Shown here piece by piece: positions 1-11,864 of a DNA stretch of 64,000 nt. Positions within the stretch are counted from its first letter, which is position 1. Each line of letters begins with the position of its first letter. The position numbers were made by a program, and so were the translations under genes. The notes under the pieces are model-generated. The model was not told the DNA's origin. It saw only the letters and a list, made by a program, of their open reading frames with translations, and ran no database searches. This stretch comes from Cryptomeria japonica (Eukaryota; Streptophyta; Pinopsida; Cupressales; Cupressaceae), in NCBI RefSeq assembly GCF_030272615.1, contig NC_081410.1:255363533-255427532 (forward strand). Direction: 5' to 3'.

Positions 1-250
1 GACCACTCAATTTATCTTTCTTCAACATGCTTCAACTATGTGTGTGTGCACCTTTTCCTAATGAGAAGTCTTGGGAGAATACATTCTTTTTGTGAAGAAA
101 TGTTCTCATAAACACATCTGATGTACCAAGTAACATCTTTCGTTGCTCAAATTTTTAATTTTATTTTTTTGATAGGCATAACAAGGTTTTTTTTTGCATT
201 AAAATGCTGACATACCTAATTGACAACAATAATATCTGTTATTGAGGCAG

Positions 251-385
251 GAATATCACCGTTATCAACATAACATGAACAATAACAACATCTATCATAG
301 ATGTGGGAAAATCACAATTATCAACATAACATGAACAATGACAATATTGATGGCAATGCAGGGATATCACCATTATCAACGTAAC
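251..385. repeat. 56-bp tandem repeat, about 2.4 copies
   Basis: The phrase ATCAACATAACATGAACAA recurs at about 262 and 318, and a partial third copy (ATTATCAACGTAACC) lies near 371, giving a period of 56 bp. The open frames through it are low-complexity and I do not regard them as genes. Confidence 0.7.
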
Positions 386-2976
386 CTCTCTACATGTTGA
401 AACAAACAAGTTCTTTGTTAAAAATAAAATAAAATCAAACAAACAATCTACAATATTTACAAATTTAAATGTGGGGGTTATTGGCATAATGTGGAAAAAA
501 TAAATATGCAACACAATATCATTGGTCTTTGCATTGGTGTGAAGCTGAAATATGATTTAAGCACCTCATGCAAATGTTTTTTTTTGGGGGGAATTATATA
601 TACATATGCAATATTTTTTGTATAGATTGCAGATAATAGAAATTTCATCCTTAGAAATGAAATATTGATTGTTAAAACAACAACATAGTTTCATAAGCTT
701 TTAGAGATTAATGAGGAGAATGGCAATGTAAAGAGTGAAAACCATTTTCACAAACAATAATTCTAATAGAAAGTGAATTCACCATTTATTTTCCTACAAT
801 TTGCAAGATATTGTAATAAGGTTGCAAATTAGGTTAAATAATAACAATTGAAACAATTGTAATAAGGCTTGCCATTCATGTAGAGTTGCATACATGATTC
901 AAAAATAAAATTACATATATTTTATAGAAATAATTCATTCTTATAGATATTTAGAACAAAAAAAATTAGTATTATCAAGTATCTTGATTTTCATAATGAA
1001 AAATTCTTCTATTATCTAATCACAATGTGTAAAACACTTTTAATTAGGAATTTCAAAAACCAATTCTTATAAAAGTTTATCTCTTAATTTAGAATTTTTT
1101 TTTAAAACCTTTTATTATTATGGAGGAGAATATTACACCACATTTTTCACTTGGAGAAGTGAAAAATCACTTTCTCCCTTCATTTGGACTTGTTTTGGCT
1201 TATATGTCTCACATGCAATGACTTTGACATATGCGAAATATTTTTATACAAAAGTAGGTAATTAACTAGAATCTTGATTGAGTTTAACTCCATGCATACC
1301 CATAATCTAGATATGATCTATACATTTTATTATTGACTTTATTTATTTTTACAAGTGTGAATCTGGATTTACTTCAAATTTGTAGTCATAATTTTGACAT
1401 TTGAATTTATAAATTGAAATTTCAAAATGAATCCATATCAACTTCTTTCTAGTAGTAGTACTTGTTGACTTGAGTTATACACATAAAAATTTATATGTGA
1501 TCATTAGACATGATTCTTCAGAAATAAAAAATCATGTTCTGATTATTTTAGATCAAATTCTATGGGTTGTACATAAAGCATTTTAGATTTGAACTTAATT
1601 GTACTAAATAACTAATAAAAAAAATATTTAAAAATATTCAAACCAAACTTTAACATTCTATGTATCTATCCAAAAAAGAATTTTGGAAAACTTTTACTTA
1701 CTACTTTTTAGATGGGTTGTACATGTGCATGTTTTGGTCTTGAATTTTCTTATTTATACAAATATCTTTATTAATCAACTTTTATCATCTTGGAATTAGA
1801 ATAAATTATACATTAAAATAAATAAATTATGCATTTCATATTTCTACACTATATTAATATTCTATTTAATTTTTAAAAAATCTTTACCCTAAGTGTAACA
1901 AATTTTGATTTTAAATTTTTTTTATCTCCATTACCCTGCACTTACCCACAATTCAGCTACAATAAACTTCCACTTAAGCAAGGGTTAACAAGCTATTTGA
2001 TCTATAAAAATTTTAATTGTATTTTATCATAAAAACAACATGAAAGAAATGATACTAATGCATTTTTAGCAAATAAATACTTATAATAAATATCAATCTT
2101 GAAGCCTTCATGAGATCAACAATATCAATCAAGGAGGAAATCATGCAAAAATAATTACCACCTTCAAAAATAGCAAGCAATTATTGTTGCATTCCTCATG
2201 AGAATCATACAAGAACAAATAAGATCTGCACATCCTATTTCACACTCGTTGGAATATCTTAACAAGCAACTCAAGTCTCAAGGTGTTTGCATGATGCTTC
2301 ACTCACAATGAGCATTTGCGAGATGATATAAAAAGATGATATCTAACCTCCAAATGAAGTCTTGTACTTATAAGCAAGACAATAATAAGAAAACTTATAG
2401 TAGAAAAAATGACTAAGTTTTATAGCCATCAATAATTAATGCTCTCAATTGATATATTTGAATGTTGGAACCTAAGTTTGACTCTACTTCTAATGGTAAT
2501 TGAAAACTTCAAGACAATTTGAATATTCTATCCAATCCAAGCACCCAAGATGACTTGTCTCCATGCGACTCTACATAAAATGATTTTTATAGGACATCTA
2601 ATAATTAAACACATTTCTTCAATGCACCTCCCACATTAAATGTATTTGCGTAATGTACCTTGCAACAAAATAGAAAATATCATATGCAACTAGGAAAACT
2701 AAAAAGAAGATATCAAAAGTTAGTAGAGTTTAGGTCCATACACCAAACATCAGATCCACATGCCAAACTTAAATATGTAATCACATAGATTAGCTTTACT
2801 TTATACACTTGCAAGAGTAACAACAAATAATCAAATTTCAAATTATGAAGCATTTGTTTATTTATTCTTTATTTTTTTGTCTACTAACAAATCAAATAAA
2901 AAACCGTATACTACATCTTTTATTAATACTTTTTTATTTAATTTAAACTATTTAAATACCACATTTAATACATTCA
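386..2976. other. AT-rich intergenic DNA, nothing recognised
   Basis: No coding frame, RNA gene or bounded mobile element can be supported here. The stretch is AT-rich with short homopolymer runs and many stops on both strands. Confidence 0.6.
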
Positions 2977-3900
2977 TTTTGATTAGATAAAGTAGGAGAG
3001 GGTCAAACCCTTAACAAAGTAGCCTAAACAACTTAATAAATCTACATAAAGCGAAATAGCCAAAGGAAAAAAACAATGAGTCTCATGAGGAGACAACCAT
3101 CAAGGCAAGAAGAAAGAATCTCATGATAGGTGAGCTTAAAAACTAAATTAGATATACAAAGCTTTTGAATGGATCCTGGAATCAATGAACAATGCAAGAA
3201 GAGAGTCTCACTAGAAGTGAGATAGAGAGAACCACATTGAGACAAAAGCTTTTGATTTGAGCAAAGAACCAATGAGAAACAAAGGTCTTGAATCTAAATT
3301 ATTCTCCTTCTCAATATAAGAACGAGAAAGGGGAGAAATAGAAGGACCTTTCCTCCTATGAACAACAATCCAAACTATGCTATCATCCGTGACATCACAA
3401 CAAGGAGAAATAATATGAGACCCCAACAAGGGAACATGCAACAAGGGAAACAATCCAATGACAGGGTGAAAGGTGCTCGTATTAGTCTCAATAGAAGACA
3501 AAATCTAAGAGGAGATGATTGATTTCACAAGAGAAGACATAACTGGAGCGAGAGATAAAGGGGGAACAAGAGGAGAGCACTCAGTTGTGGGGATCACAAC
3601 CTCATCCACACCTTGAGCATCCTTAGAAGAGATAAAATCCTTGATAGTTAAGTGATCATTAGAAGCATTCTTCCCCCAAGTAGCAACACCCTTTCTACAA
3701 CCTTGAGAACAATTTGAAGCCAAGTGACTACTAGCGAAGCAGTGGTGGCACCAAAAAGGGATGCCTTCATAATCCAAAGGTTGAGGTCAAGGCCAATCCC
3801 TACCATTAGAACCGCCTCTCCATGAAGAGGCCTGAAAAGGTAAACATCCACCAATAGACAAGCATAGGTAGAGTGCCCCATGAAGTGGACTCATCAACCT
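2977..3900 (-). mobile_element. Decayed, internally deleted LINE
   Basis: On the minus strand this runs from an ORF1 zinc-knuckle remnant near 3740 to a T/G-rich 3' tail ending TAATCAAAA at about 2977. The same 3' terminal motif ends the much fuller LINE at 27332-35593, so both probably belong to related families. ORF2 (endonuclease and reverse transcriptase) is absent between the ORF1 remnant and the tail. I could not fix the 5' end or a target-site duplication. Confidence 0.55.
3505..3777 (-). pseudogene. LINE ORF1 C-terminal fragment with CCHC knuckle
   Basis: The minus-strand reading begins DYEGIPFWCHHC and contains CHHCFASSHLASNC, a CX2CX4HX4C zinc knuckle preceded by the YEGIPF phrase typical of DUF4283/zf-CCHC_4 ORF1 proteins of plant L1-type LINEs. 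ORF1 proteins bind the element RNA. The frame continues after a stop into 3211-3501, and the segment upstream of DYEGIPF (to about 3881) is in a shifted frame, so this is a broken copy. Confidence 0.6.
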
Positions 3901-4124
3901 TTAGGAATCAACCAATCACATTACCAATGACTTCATAACAAGACATCTCCCAGAATTGTTGAACATAATATCAACTTTTTTTTATTTATACTATTGTAGC
4001 TAAATGCTTTTAGCTATTAATCTAAACATAAAATAGCCTTAATCAAATCATTTACATCTATGTTTGAGCTTAGCTCTAGAGCGAAAGACCAATCCATAAA
4101 TTCAACACTAGAAACACTTGCAAC

Positions 4125-4313
4125 CCCTAGGATTAGCTCACTCATCTTGGCTGCTACTTTAGGTAGCCTAGGTCGTGGGTTCAACTCCTAATTTGTCCAT
4201 AATGTGGATAAGGGTCCATTGTACATCACTCGAGAGGTTATAGGGGGCTCACCTTGTAAAGATTTAAGCTTCAAAATATTGGACTAAACTCTCGATTTCT
4301 CTTGATAAAAAAA
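4125..4313 (+). mobile_element. tRNA-derived SINE with target-site duplication
   Basis: A 189-bp unit has an A-box-like TTAGCTCACTCATC at about 4133 and a B box GGTTCAACTCC at 4178-4188 (consensus GGTTCGANTCC, one mismatch), and ends in an A7 run. It is bracketed by a near-identical 16-bp direct repeat: TAGAAACACTTGCAAC at 4109-4124 and TAGAAACACCTACAAT at 4314-4329. Pol III boxes, A-tail and duplication together define a SINE mobilised by a LINE. It lies 225 bp to the right of a LINE relic. Confidence 0.7.
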
Positions 4314-4329
4314 TAGAAACACCTACAAT

Positions 4330-7130
4330 GCTTTTGAGGAATTCCAAACCCTAATGAGTTTGATGTTGTTGCTCTATAACCTTTGCCTCGATGGCTTCAA
4401 AGATGAATGACACCCATAGATCATTGTAGTTAGGGTAAAAAGCATGTTAGATCCCATTTCTGCACTAGAAACTAATCCTCACTATCACACCATCCAACAT
4501 AGACTTCAAACCCACTTGCCATTTAGGCTTGATTAGGAGCTTCACAACTCGTGTAACAATGTCTTTATATTCTCCCAAACAAGCATAATTGTCACCAATA
4601 GAAAAGCAACATTAGTAATTACTAGATACATGTTCATAGACTTTGTGAAAGTATTTCCCAATACCATTTTTATCACCCCCAAAGCCATAGGAGAGTTGGG
4701 TTTAAACATTTTCTTTATTCATAGCTTTGAAATTGCACCATTAAAAGCAACGTGCCACTTCTTGGCTTGAGAACACATTATTGACTCCATAGGTATTTTT
4801 GCAAAAAAACCTTCATGTGCCTCATAATAAATCCTTTCAGTCCATGGATTGTGAGATTTTCTTGTCATAATTACTAGTCATGTTGCTTCAATCCTCCACA
4901 CACATGTAGGAAATCTAGACACCCTTACACACACGATTGAAATAATTACAAGATCAATTGGAATGAAAACTTAATGGTTTTACTACCTATGCACAAAAGG
5001 ATGAATGATCACTAAGTAATTAACCTCCATGTTAATTTATCTTTCATGCCAATCATTAGGTTAGCTAACACGTGTTAACATCTTTGTTAGCCTCATAATG
5101 GACATGGTTCACCCTAAAATCTTTGAACAAGTTTAACATTTCCATACAACTCCTCAAACATTATTTAACTCTTAGTTACTAAACATCCCCAAGCAAAAAT
5201 GTGTTTCTCATTATAAGGGAATCCCCTCCTACTATTAATTTCTTGATCCCTAATTGTATTCATTTTTTATGGGTATAAAACACCGCCTATATCTCTGTCT
5301 TGTTATTGATTTTGATTTAATACAAACTTTATATATCTCTTCATCTTTATGGTTTTTAAAAATGCTTCTTGATTAGATTACTTCATATTACCTTTAGAAT
5401 CCTTGTCAAAGTTCAACTTTATCCAACCTTGCTATGAAAGAGTCCAGAATGTATTCATTCTTTCAATAGATTGAAGATTAATCTTGGAAGCTTCATGGAT
5501 ATAGATTTTTTCTCAACTAATAAACTTAAAGTATTTTTATTAACTAGCATACCTATCTTTAGAAGAATATAGGTAAAGATATCATATTTGTTCATTATTT
5601 CATTTAAAAATTTATTATATTTTTATATTGTCATTAATTTTAAATTATTATTATATTACGTTATTGTAATTAATATTAAATTATTATTAAAATATGGTTA
5701 TGTTATTATGTTTTAATATATTATTATTTTTGTATTTTAATATTTTCATTAAATTCTTTGCAAAAGTAAAAAGCTTTTAGTACTAAATTATTATTATTGT
5801 ATTTTTATTTTATAAAATTAAATTAAGAATAATAATAATAATAATAAGAAGATACTTTTTCACTTTTCATGCATTTAAGTATCACCAACACTCAAATTAA
5901 ATGCTTCAAGTTTTTATTGTCAATTTTTTTTGCATTCATATGTAAGTATAATAAATGCTTCTTGTTTTTGTTGAGGAATATGTGAGTAATTATTAAAATT
6001 TTAATTTATCTACAATAGCACTTCTTACAATTTTATATATGTTTAAAAAATTAAACTAAGAGATTCTATTTTAGAAAAACAATGGTGATATTGAAGACAC
6101 CATTAAAGTAGTTGGGAATTTAATGTTTGTGGCCTATTCTTTGAGAAAGAAAGAAGGCTCTACCATAATGAGATATCTTAACAATTTATGTTCCTTTTAT
6201 TTAGAAGTAAATAAAATAAATATTTTCTTCAAATAATTTATATAAATAGGTTTAATTTAATTTAACTAATAGATTATCAAGAGAAGTGACAATTAAATAT
6301 GAAAATTAAAAAAACAAATTGTTTGATGGTGAAAGAGATGGTAAATGATTTGATTTGTCAATGTTTTTTTTTTTTTTGGAAAGGTTTAAATAGAAGTGAA
6401 AATTTAGAAACTATTTGTTTATTGTTGCGGATCACTTATTTGAATGCAAGCTAGTCTTTGTAAGTGAAGGCATGAACTTCCATTTATATAATTTTGAAAG
6501 TTGCAAATTTAATTTGTTAAGATGCAAACTATTAGATTTTACTTGTGGAGACATGCACTTGCTCACTTATTTGAAGTTGAGAGTTGTAATTTTGATCTAA
6601 CATTTTGCACTTGGGATCTAGATGTCTCCACATATATATGCATAGGTGTTGACAGTGTTTACAAATACTTTCAACTAATTTGTCAAATTGTGAGGGTTAT
6701 GTTTCCTTTAAATTAACTCCTAATAAACTAGATTCTAGATTTATGATTTTGACTAGATAATTAAAGAAATAGTGTAAATGTACAACATACTTAAGATAAT
6801 GTGCTTAAATGTAATTTTGACAATTATAATTATTAATAATGTAACCATTTAACCATCACACTATAGGATAAACCCCAACTCTTAAATAATCTTTAAATGA
6901 AAAAACATATTCAAATTAAAAAACTAATTTTTAAATCAATAAAAAATATATTAAATCAATTCAAAATTATATCTAAAATTTAAAAGATTACACTACAAAA
7001 ATGACCTATGCCGATATTTTTAATCTAAAAAAATAAAATTATAAATTAAATGAAATCTTCATAAATCAAAATAAATAAAATAAAAATTGGAAAAATGTAT
7101 GGATATACAATATTCATCATTCCACAAAGA
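4330..7130. other. AT-rich intergenic DNA
   Basis: No gene or bounded element is supported. About 4330-4900 could be very degraded LINE ORF1 on the minus strand, but I could not hold a frame long enough to claim it. A short AAT microsatellite and several T runs are present. Confidence 0.5.
5826..5847. repeat. (AAT)n microsatellite
   Basis: About seven AAT/ATA units in uninterrupted series. Confidence 0.8.
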
Positions 7131-7136
7131 AAAGAA

Positions 7137-7142
7137 TATAAA
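7137..7142 (+). promoter_or_regulatory. Candidate TATA box of the 7.3-kb gene
   Basis: TATAAA lies about 95 bp before the first in-frame ATG (7235) and about 205 bp before the preferred ATG (7346). It is placed by position and sequence only. Confidence 0.45.
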
Positions 7143-7345
7143 CCTTAGTACATAATAAAGCTAGGAATGATGTAGTAACAGAACCTAGTCGCAAATAAAT
7201 GAAAATGACACGTTAGCATGAAATTGATGCTACGTTGGAAGGCGATCTGGGCTACACGTACACCAAGATTTCCTTGGCTCTTCAAAATGGATTTGGATTT
7301 GGATTTGCAAACAGGATTTCAACTTCAAACTTCAAATCCTCAAAA

Positions 7346-7702
7346 ATGGAAGGGGAAAACACAAGCACAGCAAATTCTTCTTCGTCTTCTTCTTCTTCTG
7401 TAGGAAGTAAATTGAAGAAGGGCATGTTAGACGCAACCACCAACATCACTGAAGCCTTGCAATATATTAAAGCTTTCTTCCTTGCACAGGTTTGGATTGG
7501 ATTGGATTATCAATTTCTTTTCTTTTAAATTTTGTGTCATTTACAATTCGTTTTCTTTGATGGTGGGTTGCAGGGGAAGAAATTGGTAGCTAAAAATGAG
7601 CAGGAATTGGCTGAAGCAGATCTTCAAGCTCAGAGAATTGAGGTTGATGCAACTGATGCTGCTGAGACAGAGAAGAAACAACATGACCTCCAAAGCTATT
7701 AA
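7346..7702 (+). CDS. Small two-exon gene, unknown 90-residue protein
   Basis: Exon 1 is 7346-7489 and exon 2 is 7574-7702. The 84-bp intron has canonical GT-AG ends (CACAG|GTTTGG and TTGCAG|GGGAAG) in phase 0. The joined reading frame is 90 codons and ends TAA. The protein opens with a serine-rich stretch (residues ~8-18), has a central amphipathic segment around ALQYIKAFFLAQ (residues ~37-48), and ends in a hydrophilic, acidic helix rich in Glu, Ala and Gln. An in-frame ATG at 7235 would add 37 residues and cannot be excluded. A TATA box lies upstream and AATAAA downstream. I see no signal peptide or domain I can name, and the function is unknown. It is the only frame in the window with intact splicing and no premature stop that is not obviously part of a transposon. 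Confidence 0.7.
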
Positions 7703-7827
7703 TTCAAAATTGCAGAACTTTTCTGTATTCTGATGGCACTGTAATATATTTTGCTGTTTGATCAAGGGTTTCTCCAACCAAACCCTTTAACTGTTGATTA
7801 CTCGTCATAATGTTTATGGGCTTGCTT

Positions 7828-7833
7828 AATAAA
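7828..7833 (+). terminator. Candidate poly(A) signal AATAAA
   Basis: AATAAA occurs 126 bp downstream of the stop codon of the two-exon gene, a normal distance for a plant 3' UTR. Confidence 0.5.
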
Positions 7834-7970
7834 GCATGGTAGTAGCATGTAAATCTTTTTATGTTTTGCTGTTCTGAAGATCTGCTTATATGTGGTCAAG
7901 ATCTTACACATTAACAAGTTTTGTTGAAAGACTAATAGTTAAAGCTGAAAAGGGAGTTTCAAGTAAAATT

Positions 7971-8037
7971 TGATTTGTTTCTGTACAATTTAGTACACTG
8001 ATTTGTTTCTGTAATATTTAGTACACTGATTTATTTC
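7971..8037. repeat. 28-bp tandem repeat, about 2.4 copies
   Basis: Two near-identical units beginning TGATTTGTTTCTGTA and ending TAGTACAC (7971-7998, 7999-8026) are followed by a partial third. Confidence 0.75.
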
Positions 8038-8312
8038 CTTTAATTTATGGTAAGTTATTTGAATGAGAGTGTGTTAGCCCCCTGTAATATTAAACATACC
8101 TGTTGAGGAGTGTGTTAGGGTTTTCAGAGAATTTTTAAAAGAATGTCCATGATTGTATCAGGGCTGTCCTGCTATCAATTTTCAAGCGCTTTACTACTTC
8201 TATGCCCTGTTTTTTTCTTTGTTTATGTTTGCATTTACTATTTTGTTGTTATGGGTTTTCTTCTATTATAGGAAGAGAATAAATGAGAGTGATGTTAAAA
8301 TCCATATGAGGT

Positions 8313-8589
8313 TGTAAAATTTTATCTAAAACACTAAACTTGCAAGAAAGAAATAACTAAACTAAAGAGAGAATTTTTAGAGCAATAAGAATGAAAAACT
8401 GAGGAAACTGAGGAAAAAAAACAAAAGCAAAAAACCGTCGATAAAACAGACGGTGTCGAAAAGCAAAAAACCGAGGAAACTGAGGAAAAAAAACAAAAGC
8501 AAAAAACCGTCGATAAAACAGACGGCGTCAAAAAGCGAAAAAACCGCCGGATTAAGTAGATTGTGTTGACGTTGCCAAATACGCTAACA
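8313..8589 (-). repeat. Left (3') LTR of the TRIM-like element
   Basis: 277 bp, TG...CA on either strand. It aligns with the right LTR over TTTATCTAAAAC, AACTTGCA and AATTTTTAGA. It holds a 72-bp internal tandem duplication (8401-8472 and 8473-8544), each unit with a small CCGTC...GACGG hairpin; the right LTR lacks this duplication. Confidence 0.6.
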
Positions 8590-8649
8590 CCCTCCTAAGT
8601 CTAATTATAAGAACGTCCAAAAAAAACAAAAAAAAAAGTACAAATGTTT

Positions 8650-9940
8650 GTCATAGTGCTCAATGAAGAACTTACTCAAAAGAACAAATGAAGAACCTCC
8701 TCAAAGACAAGACAAGATGTGCTGAATGAAGAACCTCCTCAAAGACAAGATCAAGAATCTGTATGAGTGCCCCGACTACACTATTCGGCAAAACATCTGT
8801 CTGTCGAAAATACAAAAGACAACAAGAATCTGTATGAGTGCCCTGACGACACTACTCGACAAAACATCTGTTTGTCGAAGATACATACATACAAAAGACA
8901 ATAATTTGCATGAGTGACCCCAACCACATTACTCGAACAATAATCAGATGGCAAACAAAGACAAAACATCTGATATTCGAAGATGCAGGTGGCACATGAA
9001 TCTGCATGAGTGACCCCAACGACACTAAACCATGCAAGAAGAAGCTGCTAGTCGAAAATACAGGTATCAATAGTCTAAAGATTGATCAAACTCAAAAACA
9101 AAACCCATGAAGCGTTTGCCATAGTGCTGAATGAAGACAAGATGATGATCAAAATCAAGAATCTGTATGAGTGCCCCGATGACACTACTCGGCAAAACAT
9201 CTATCTGTCGAAGATACATAAGACAACAAGAATCTGTATGAGTGCCCCGACAACACTACTCAGCAAAACATCTGTCTGTCGAAGATACATACATACATAC
9301 AGAAGACAGTAATCTGCATGAGTGACCCCAACGACATTACTCGAACAATAATCATATGGCAAACAAAGACAAAACATCTGATATTCGAAGATGCAGGTGG
9401 CACATGAATCTGCATGAGTGACCCCAACGACACTACTCAACCATGCAAGAAGAAGCTGCTAGTCGAAAATACAGGTATCAATAGTCTAAAGACTGATCAA
9501 ACTCAAAAACAAAACCCATGAAGCGTTTGCCATAGTGCTGAATGAAGAACCTCCTCAAAGACAAGATGATGATCAAAATCAAGAATCTATATGAGTGCCC
9601 CGATGACACTACTTGACAAAACATCTGTCTGTCGAAGATATAGAAGACAACAAGAATCTGTATGAGTGCCCCGATGACACTACTCGACAAAACATCTGTC
9701 TGTTGAAGATACATATACAAGACAATAATCTGCATGAGTGACCCCAACGACATTACTCGAACAATAATCAGATGGCAAACAAAGACAAAACATCTGATAT
9801 TCGAAGATGCAGGTGGCACATGAATCTGCATGAGTGACCCCAACGAAACTACTCAACCATGCAAGATGAAGCTGCTAGTCGAAAATACAGGTATCAATAG
9901 TCTAAAGACTGATCAAACTCAAAAACAAAACCCATGAAGC
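8650..9940. repeat. Higher-order tandem repeat, about three ~410-470-bp units
   Basis: The phrase CATAGTGCTGAATGAAG or a close variant recurs near 8652, 9120 and 9530, and TAGTCTAAAGA near 9071, 9481 and 9899. Within each unit a ~60-bp subunit containing GAATCTGTATGAGTG and AAAACATCTGTCTG is itself repeated two to four times. Open frames across this block are by-products of the repetition. Confidence 0.8.
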
Positions 9941-10152
9941 ATTACCACTAATAGAGAAAAACTCCTTGATAATATGACAAAGGAGAGGCATGACATGTTC
10001 ACTGAAATGATGTGTCACAAAGGAGAAGATGAAGGCAAGACCCGAAAGAACGACCTTGACATGCATCTAGAAACACAAGTTTACATCAGCTTCCATTCTT
10101 TAGAAATATGTCTGCATATAATTTGTGTTTAGCTTCTCTTCCTAGCTCCAAG

Positions 10153-10164
10153 GCTCTTATACCA
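10153..10164 (-). promoter_or_regulatory. Primer-binding site (initiator Met-tRNA type)
   Basis: On the minus strand this reads TGGTATAAGAGC, one base from TGGTATCAGAGC, the usual plant initiator-Met tRNA primer site. It directly abuts the LTR end TTTACA. Confidence 0.65.
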
Positions 10165-10452
10165 TGTAAATTTTTATCTAAAACTACACATCACAGTAAA
10201 ATCTAGCTAGAAAGAAAGAACTAAACTTGCAGAATAGAGAGAGAATTTTTAGATCAATAAGAATGAAAACTTGAAAGAATTTTTAGATCAATAAGAATGA
10301 AAACCTGAATCATTAATTGATTGATAAAGGAATTACAAAAATATCTAGAGCATCTATGTAAGCATAAAATAGAGGAAAAAACAAAAGCCTCTGTGAAAGC
10401 AAAAAATAGAGAAAAAAACGGTAATAAAACTATCTACTTTGGTTAGCTTACA
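10165..10452 (-). repeat. Right (5') LTR of the TRIM-like element
   Basis: 288 bp. It contains a ~32-bp tandem duplication (GAATTTTTAGATCAATAAGA occurs twice near 10243 and 10275) that its head-to-head partner at 10475-10730 lacks. Confidence 0.6.
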
Positions 10453-10474
10453 ATAATTCTTGATCCGGTTTTAT

Positions 10475-10730
10475 TGTAAGCTAACCAAGGTAGATAGTTT
10501 TATTACTGTTTTTTTCTCTATTTTATGCTTTCACGGAGGCTTTTGTTTTTTTCCTCTGTTTTATGCTTTCACAAATGCTCTAGACATTTTTGTAATTCCT
10601 TTATCAATCAATTAATGATTCAAGTTTTCGTTCTTATTGCTCTAAAATTTCTCTCTCTATTCTGCAAGTTTAGTTCTTCTTTCTTTCTAGCTAGATTTTA
10701 CTCTGATGTGCAGTTTTAGATAAAATTTTA
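10475..10730 (+). repeat. Inverted third LTR of the same family
   Basis: 256 bp nearly identical to the reverse complement of 10165-10452, separated from it by only 22 bp. It ends AATTTTA followed by AAATGGT, where the sister LTR has ACATGGTATAAG, so it appears truncated just after the primer-site start. The pair forms a ~560-bp foldback. Confidence 0.75.
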
Positions 10731-11774
10731 AAATGGTCACTACTATTTTTTATTGGATTGTGGGGGAGAATTTTTTTATTTTATTTTGTCAATGACATTT
10801 CTTCATCTATCATTAAATTGTGAGAGATGAAAAAGAGATCAAAATGGTTAATTGTAGATGAGGACTGAAAGAGAAATGGACTAGGGGTGAGAGGAGAGGA
10901 GAGGTTGTAGACTGAGAATAGAGAATAAACATCCAATGTTAATCAATTAGATGAGAAAAAAGTTTAAAAAGAGTAAGATTTTAACACATTAATTTGGAGA
11001 GATTTAAAATTTACAAGGAATAATCAATTTATTTAAAAATTAAAAAAAACAAAATGTTGCATTTTACAAAATGCTCAGAGATATCAGTTTTGAGGCGTCT
11101 TTATTTAAATCGATTAAAGCTACTGCATTTTGATGATAGATTAGATAGGCATTTGGAGACAGATGACTTGATAGCTATTGATTTAATTGCCATTGAGGAT
11201 AGATAGCCATTTGGAGATAGGCATGAGGATAAGGATAGATCGCCATTTGGAGTTAGGTGCCTTGGTGGTTTTTAGATAGATGTATTTGACTATATCTATA
11301 TTAGTAGCATTTGTAGTGTACCATGTTAAATATTAACTTTGTGTTTTTTTGACTTACATCTGTATAAATATTTTGTGTTTTTTTCTTCTTCTGTCTGTAT
11401 AAATAGTTTACTATCTTTTTCTTATGTCCCTATAGATATTAGTATTTCTTGTAAATAAGGAACCCCTACCTATTCATTTAAATATATAAAATATATAATA
11501 TAATATTTTATTTATTGAGCGTTATTGAAGCATTTAATATTTAAAAAATATTGTAATGAGATATTTCATACTTACACAAATATGATGTCATTTATATTTA
11601 AAGAGCATAAATTAAATAAAAATTATTATATTTTCAAAGGTTTGAGTTTCTCTTTCTCAATTTTCTCCTTGAAATTTTTTTCCTTTTTTTCATTTTGTTT
11701 CCATTTTTCATAATAATCATATGAAAATGGTGGTGAGTTTCTAATTCCAAAAAACTAATGTTAAACCTTCTCTT
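10731..11774. other. Intergenic DNA with weak local repeats
   Basis: No gene seen. At 11140-11270 the phrase GCCATTTGGAG is repeated in a short irregular tandem. Confidence 0.5.
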
Positions 11775-11833
11775 TGTTGGCTTGATGATGATTGTAATGA
11801 ATGACTTCATATGTTGTCATTGATGGAACATGT

Positions 11834-11861
<28 letters not shown>
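11834..11861. repeat. (AC)n microsatellite inside the left LTR
   Basis: About 13-14 AC units. The right LTR has only ACACATACACAT at the matching place, so the tract expanded in the left LTR or shrank in the right one after insertion. Confidence 0.85.

Positions 11862-11864
<3 letters not shown>

Larger units (their letters stand above)
8313..10452 (-). mobile_element. TRIM-like non-coding LTR element
   Basis: Read on the minus strand, this is a 2.1-kb LTR element: 5' LTR at 10165-10452, primer-binding site at 10153-10164, a 1.6-kb internal region, a purine tract (complement of CCCTCCT at 8590-8596) and 3' LTR at 8313-8589. The LTRs begin TG and end CA. No gag or pol frame exists; the interior is tandem repeat. 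This is the layout of terminal-repeat-in-miniature (TRIM) elements, which depend on proteins supplied elsewhere. No 5-bp target duplication was found: the flanks are GAGGT on the left and ATAAT on the right. Confidence 0.6.

Noticed and set aside
4330-4900. Continuation of LINE ORF1 upstream of the 3.2-kb relic
   Set aside because: Some minus-strand phrases look ORF1-like, but frames break every few codons and the SINE lies between; not enough to support a feature.
8750-9940. Regularly spaced repeats reminiscent of a CRISPR array
   Set aside because: Repeats are long, nested, variable and separated by related rather than unique sequence, lie inside LTRs, and the genome is a plant's.
10740-11770. 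Protein-coding gene between the TRIM-like element and element A
   Set aside because: Only short AT-rich frames without codon bias, splice-consistent exons or recognisable motifs.
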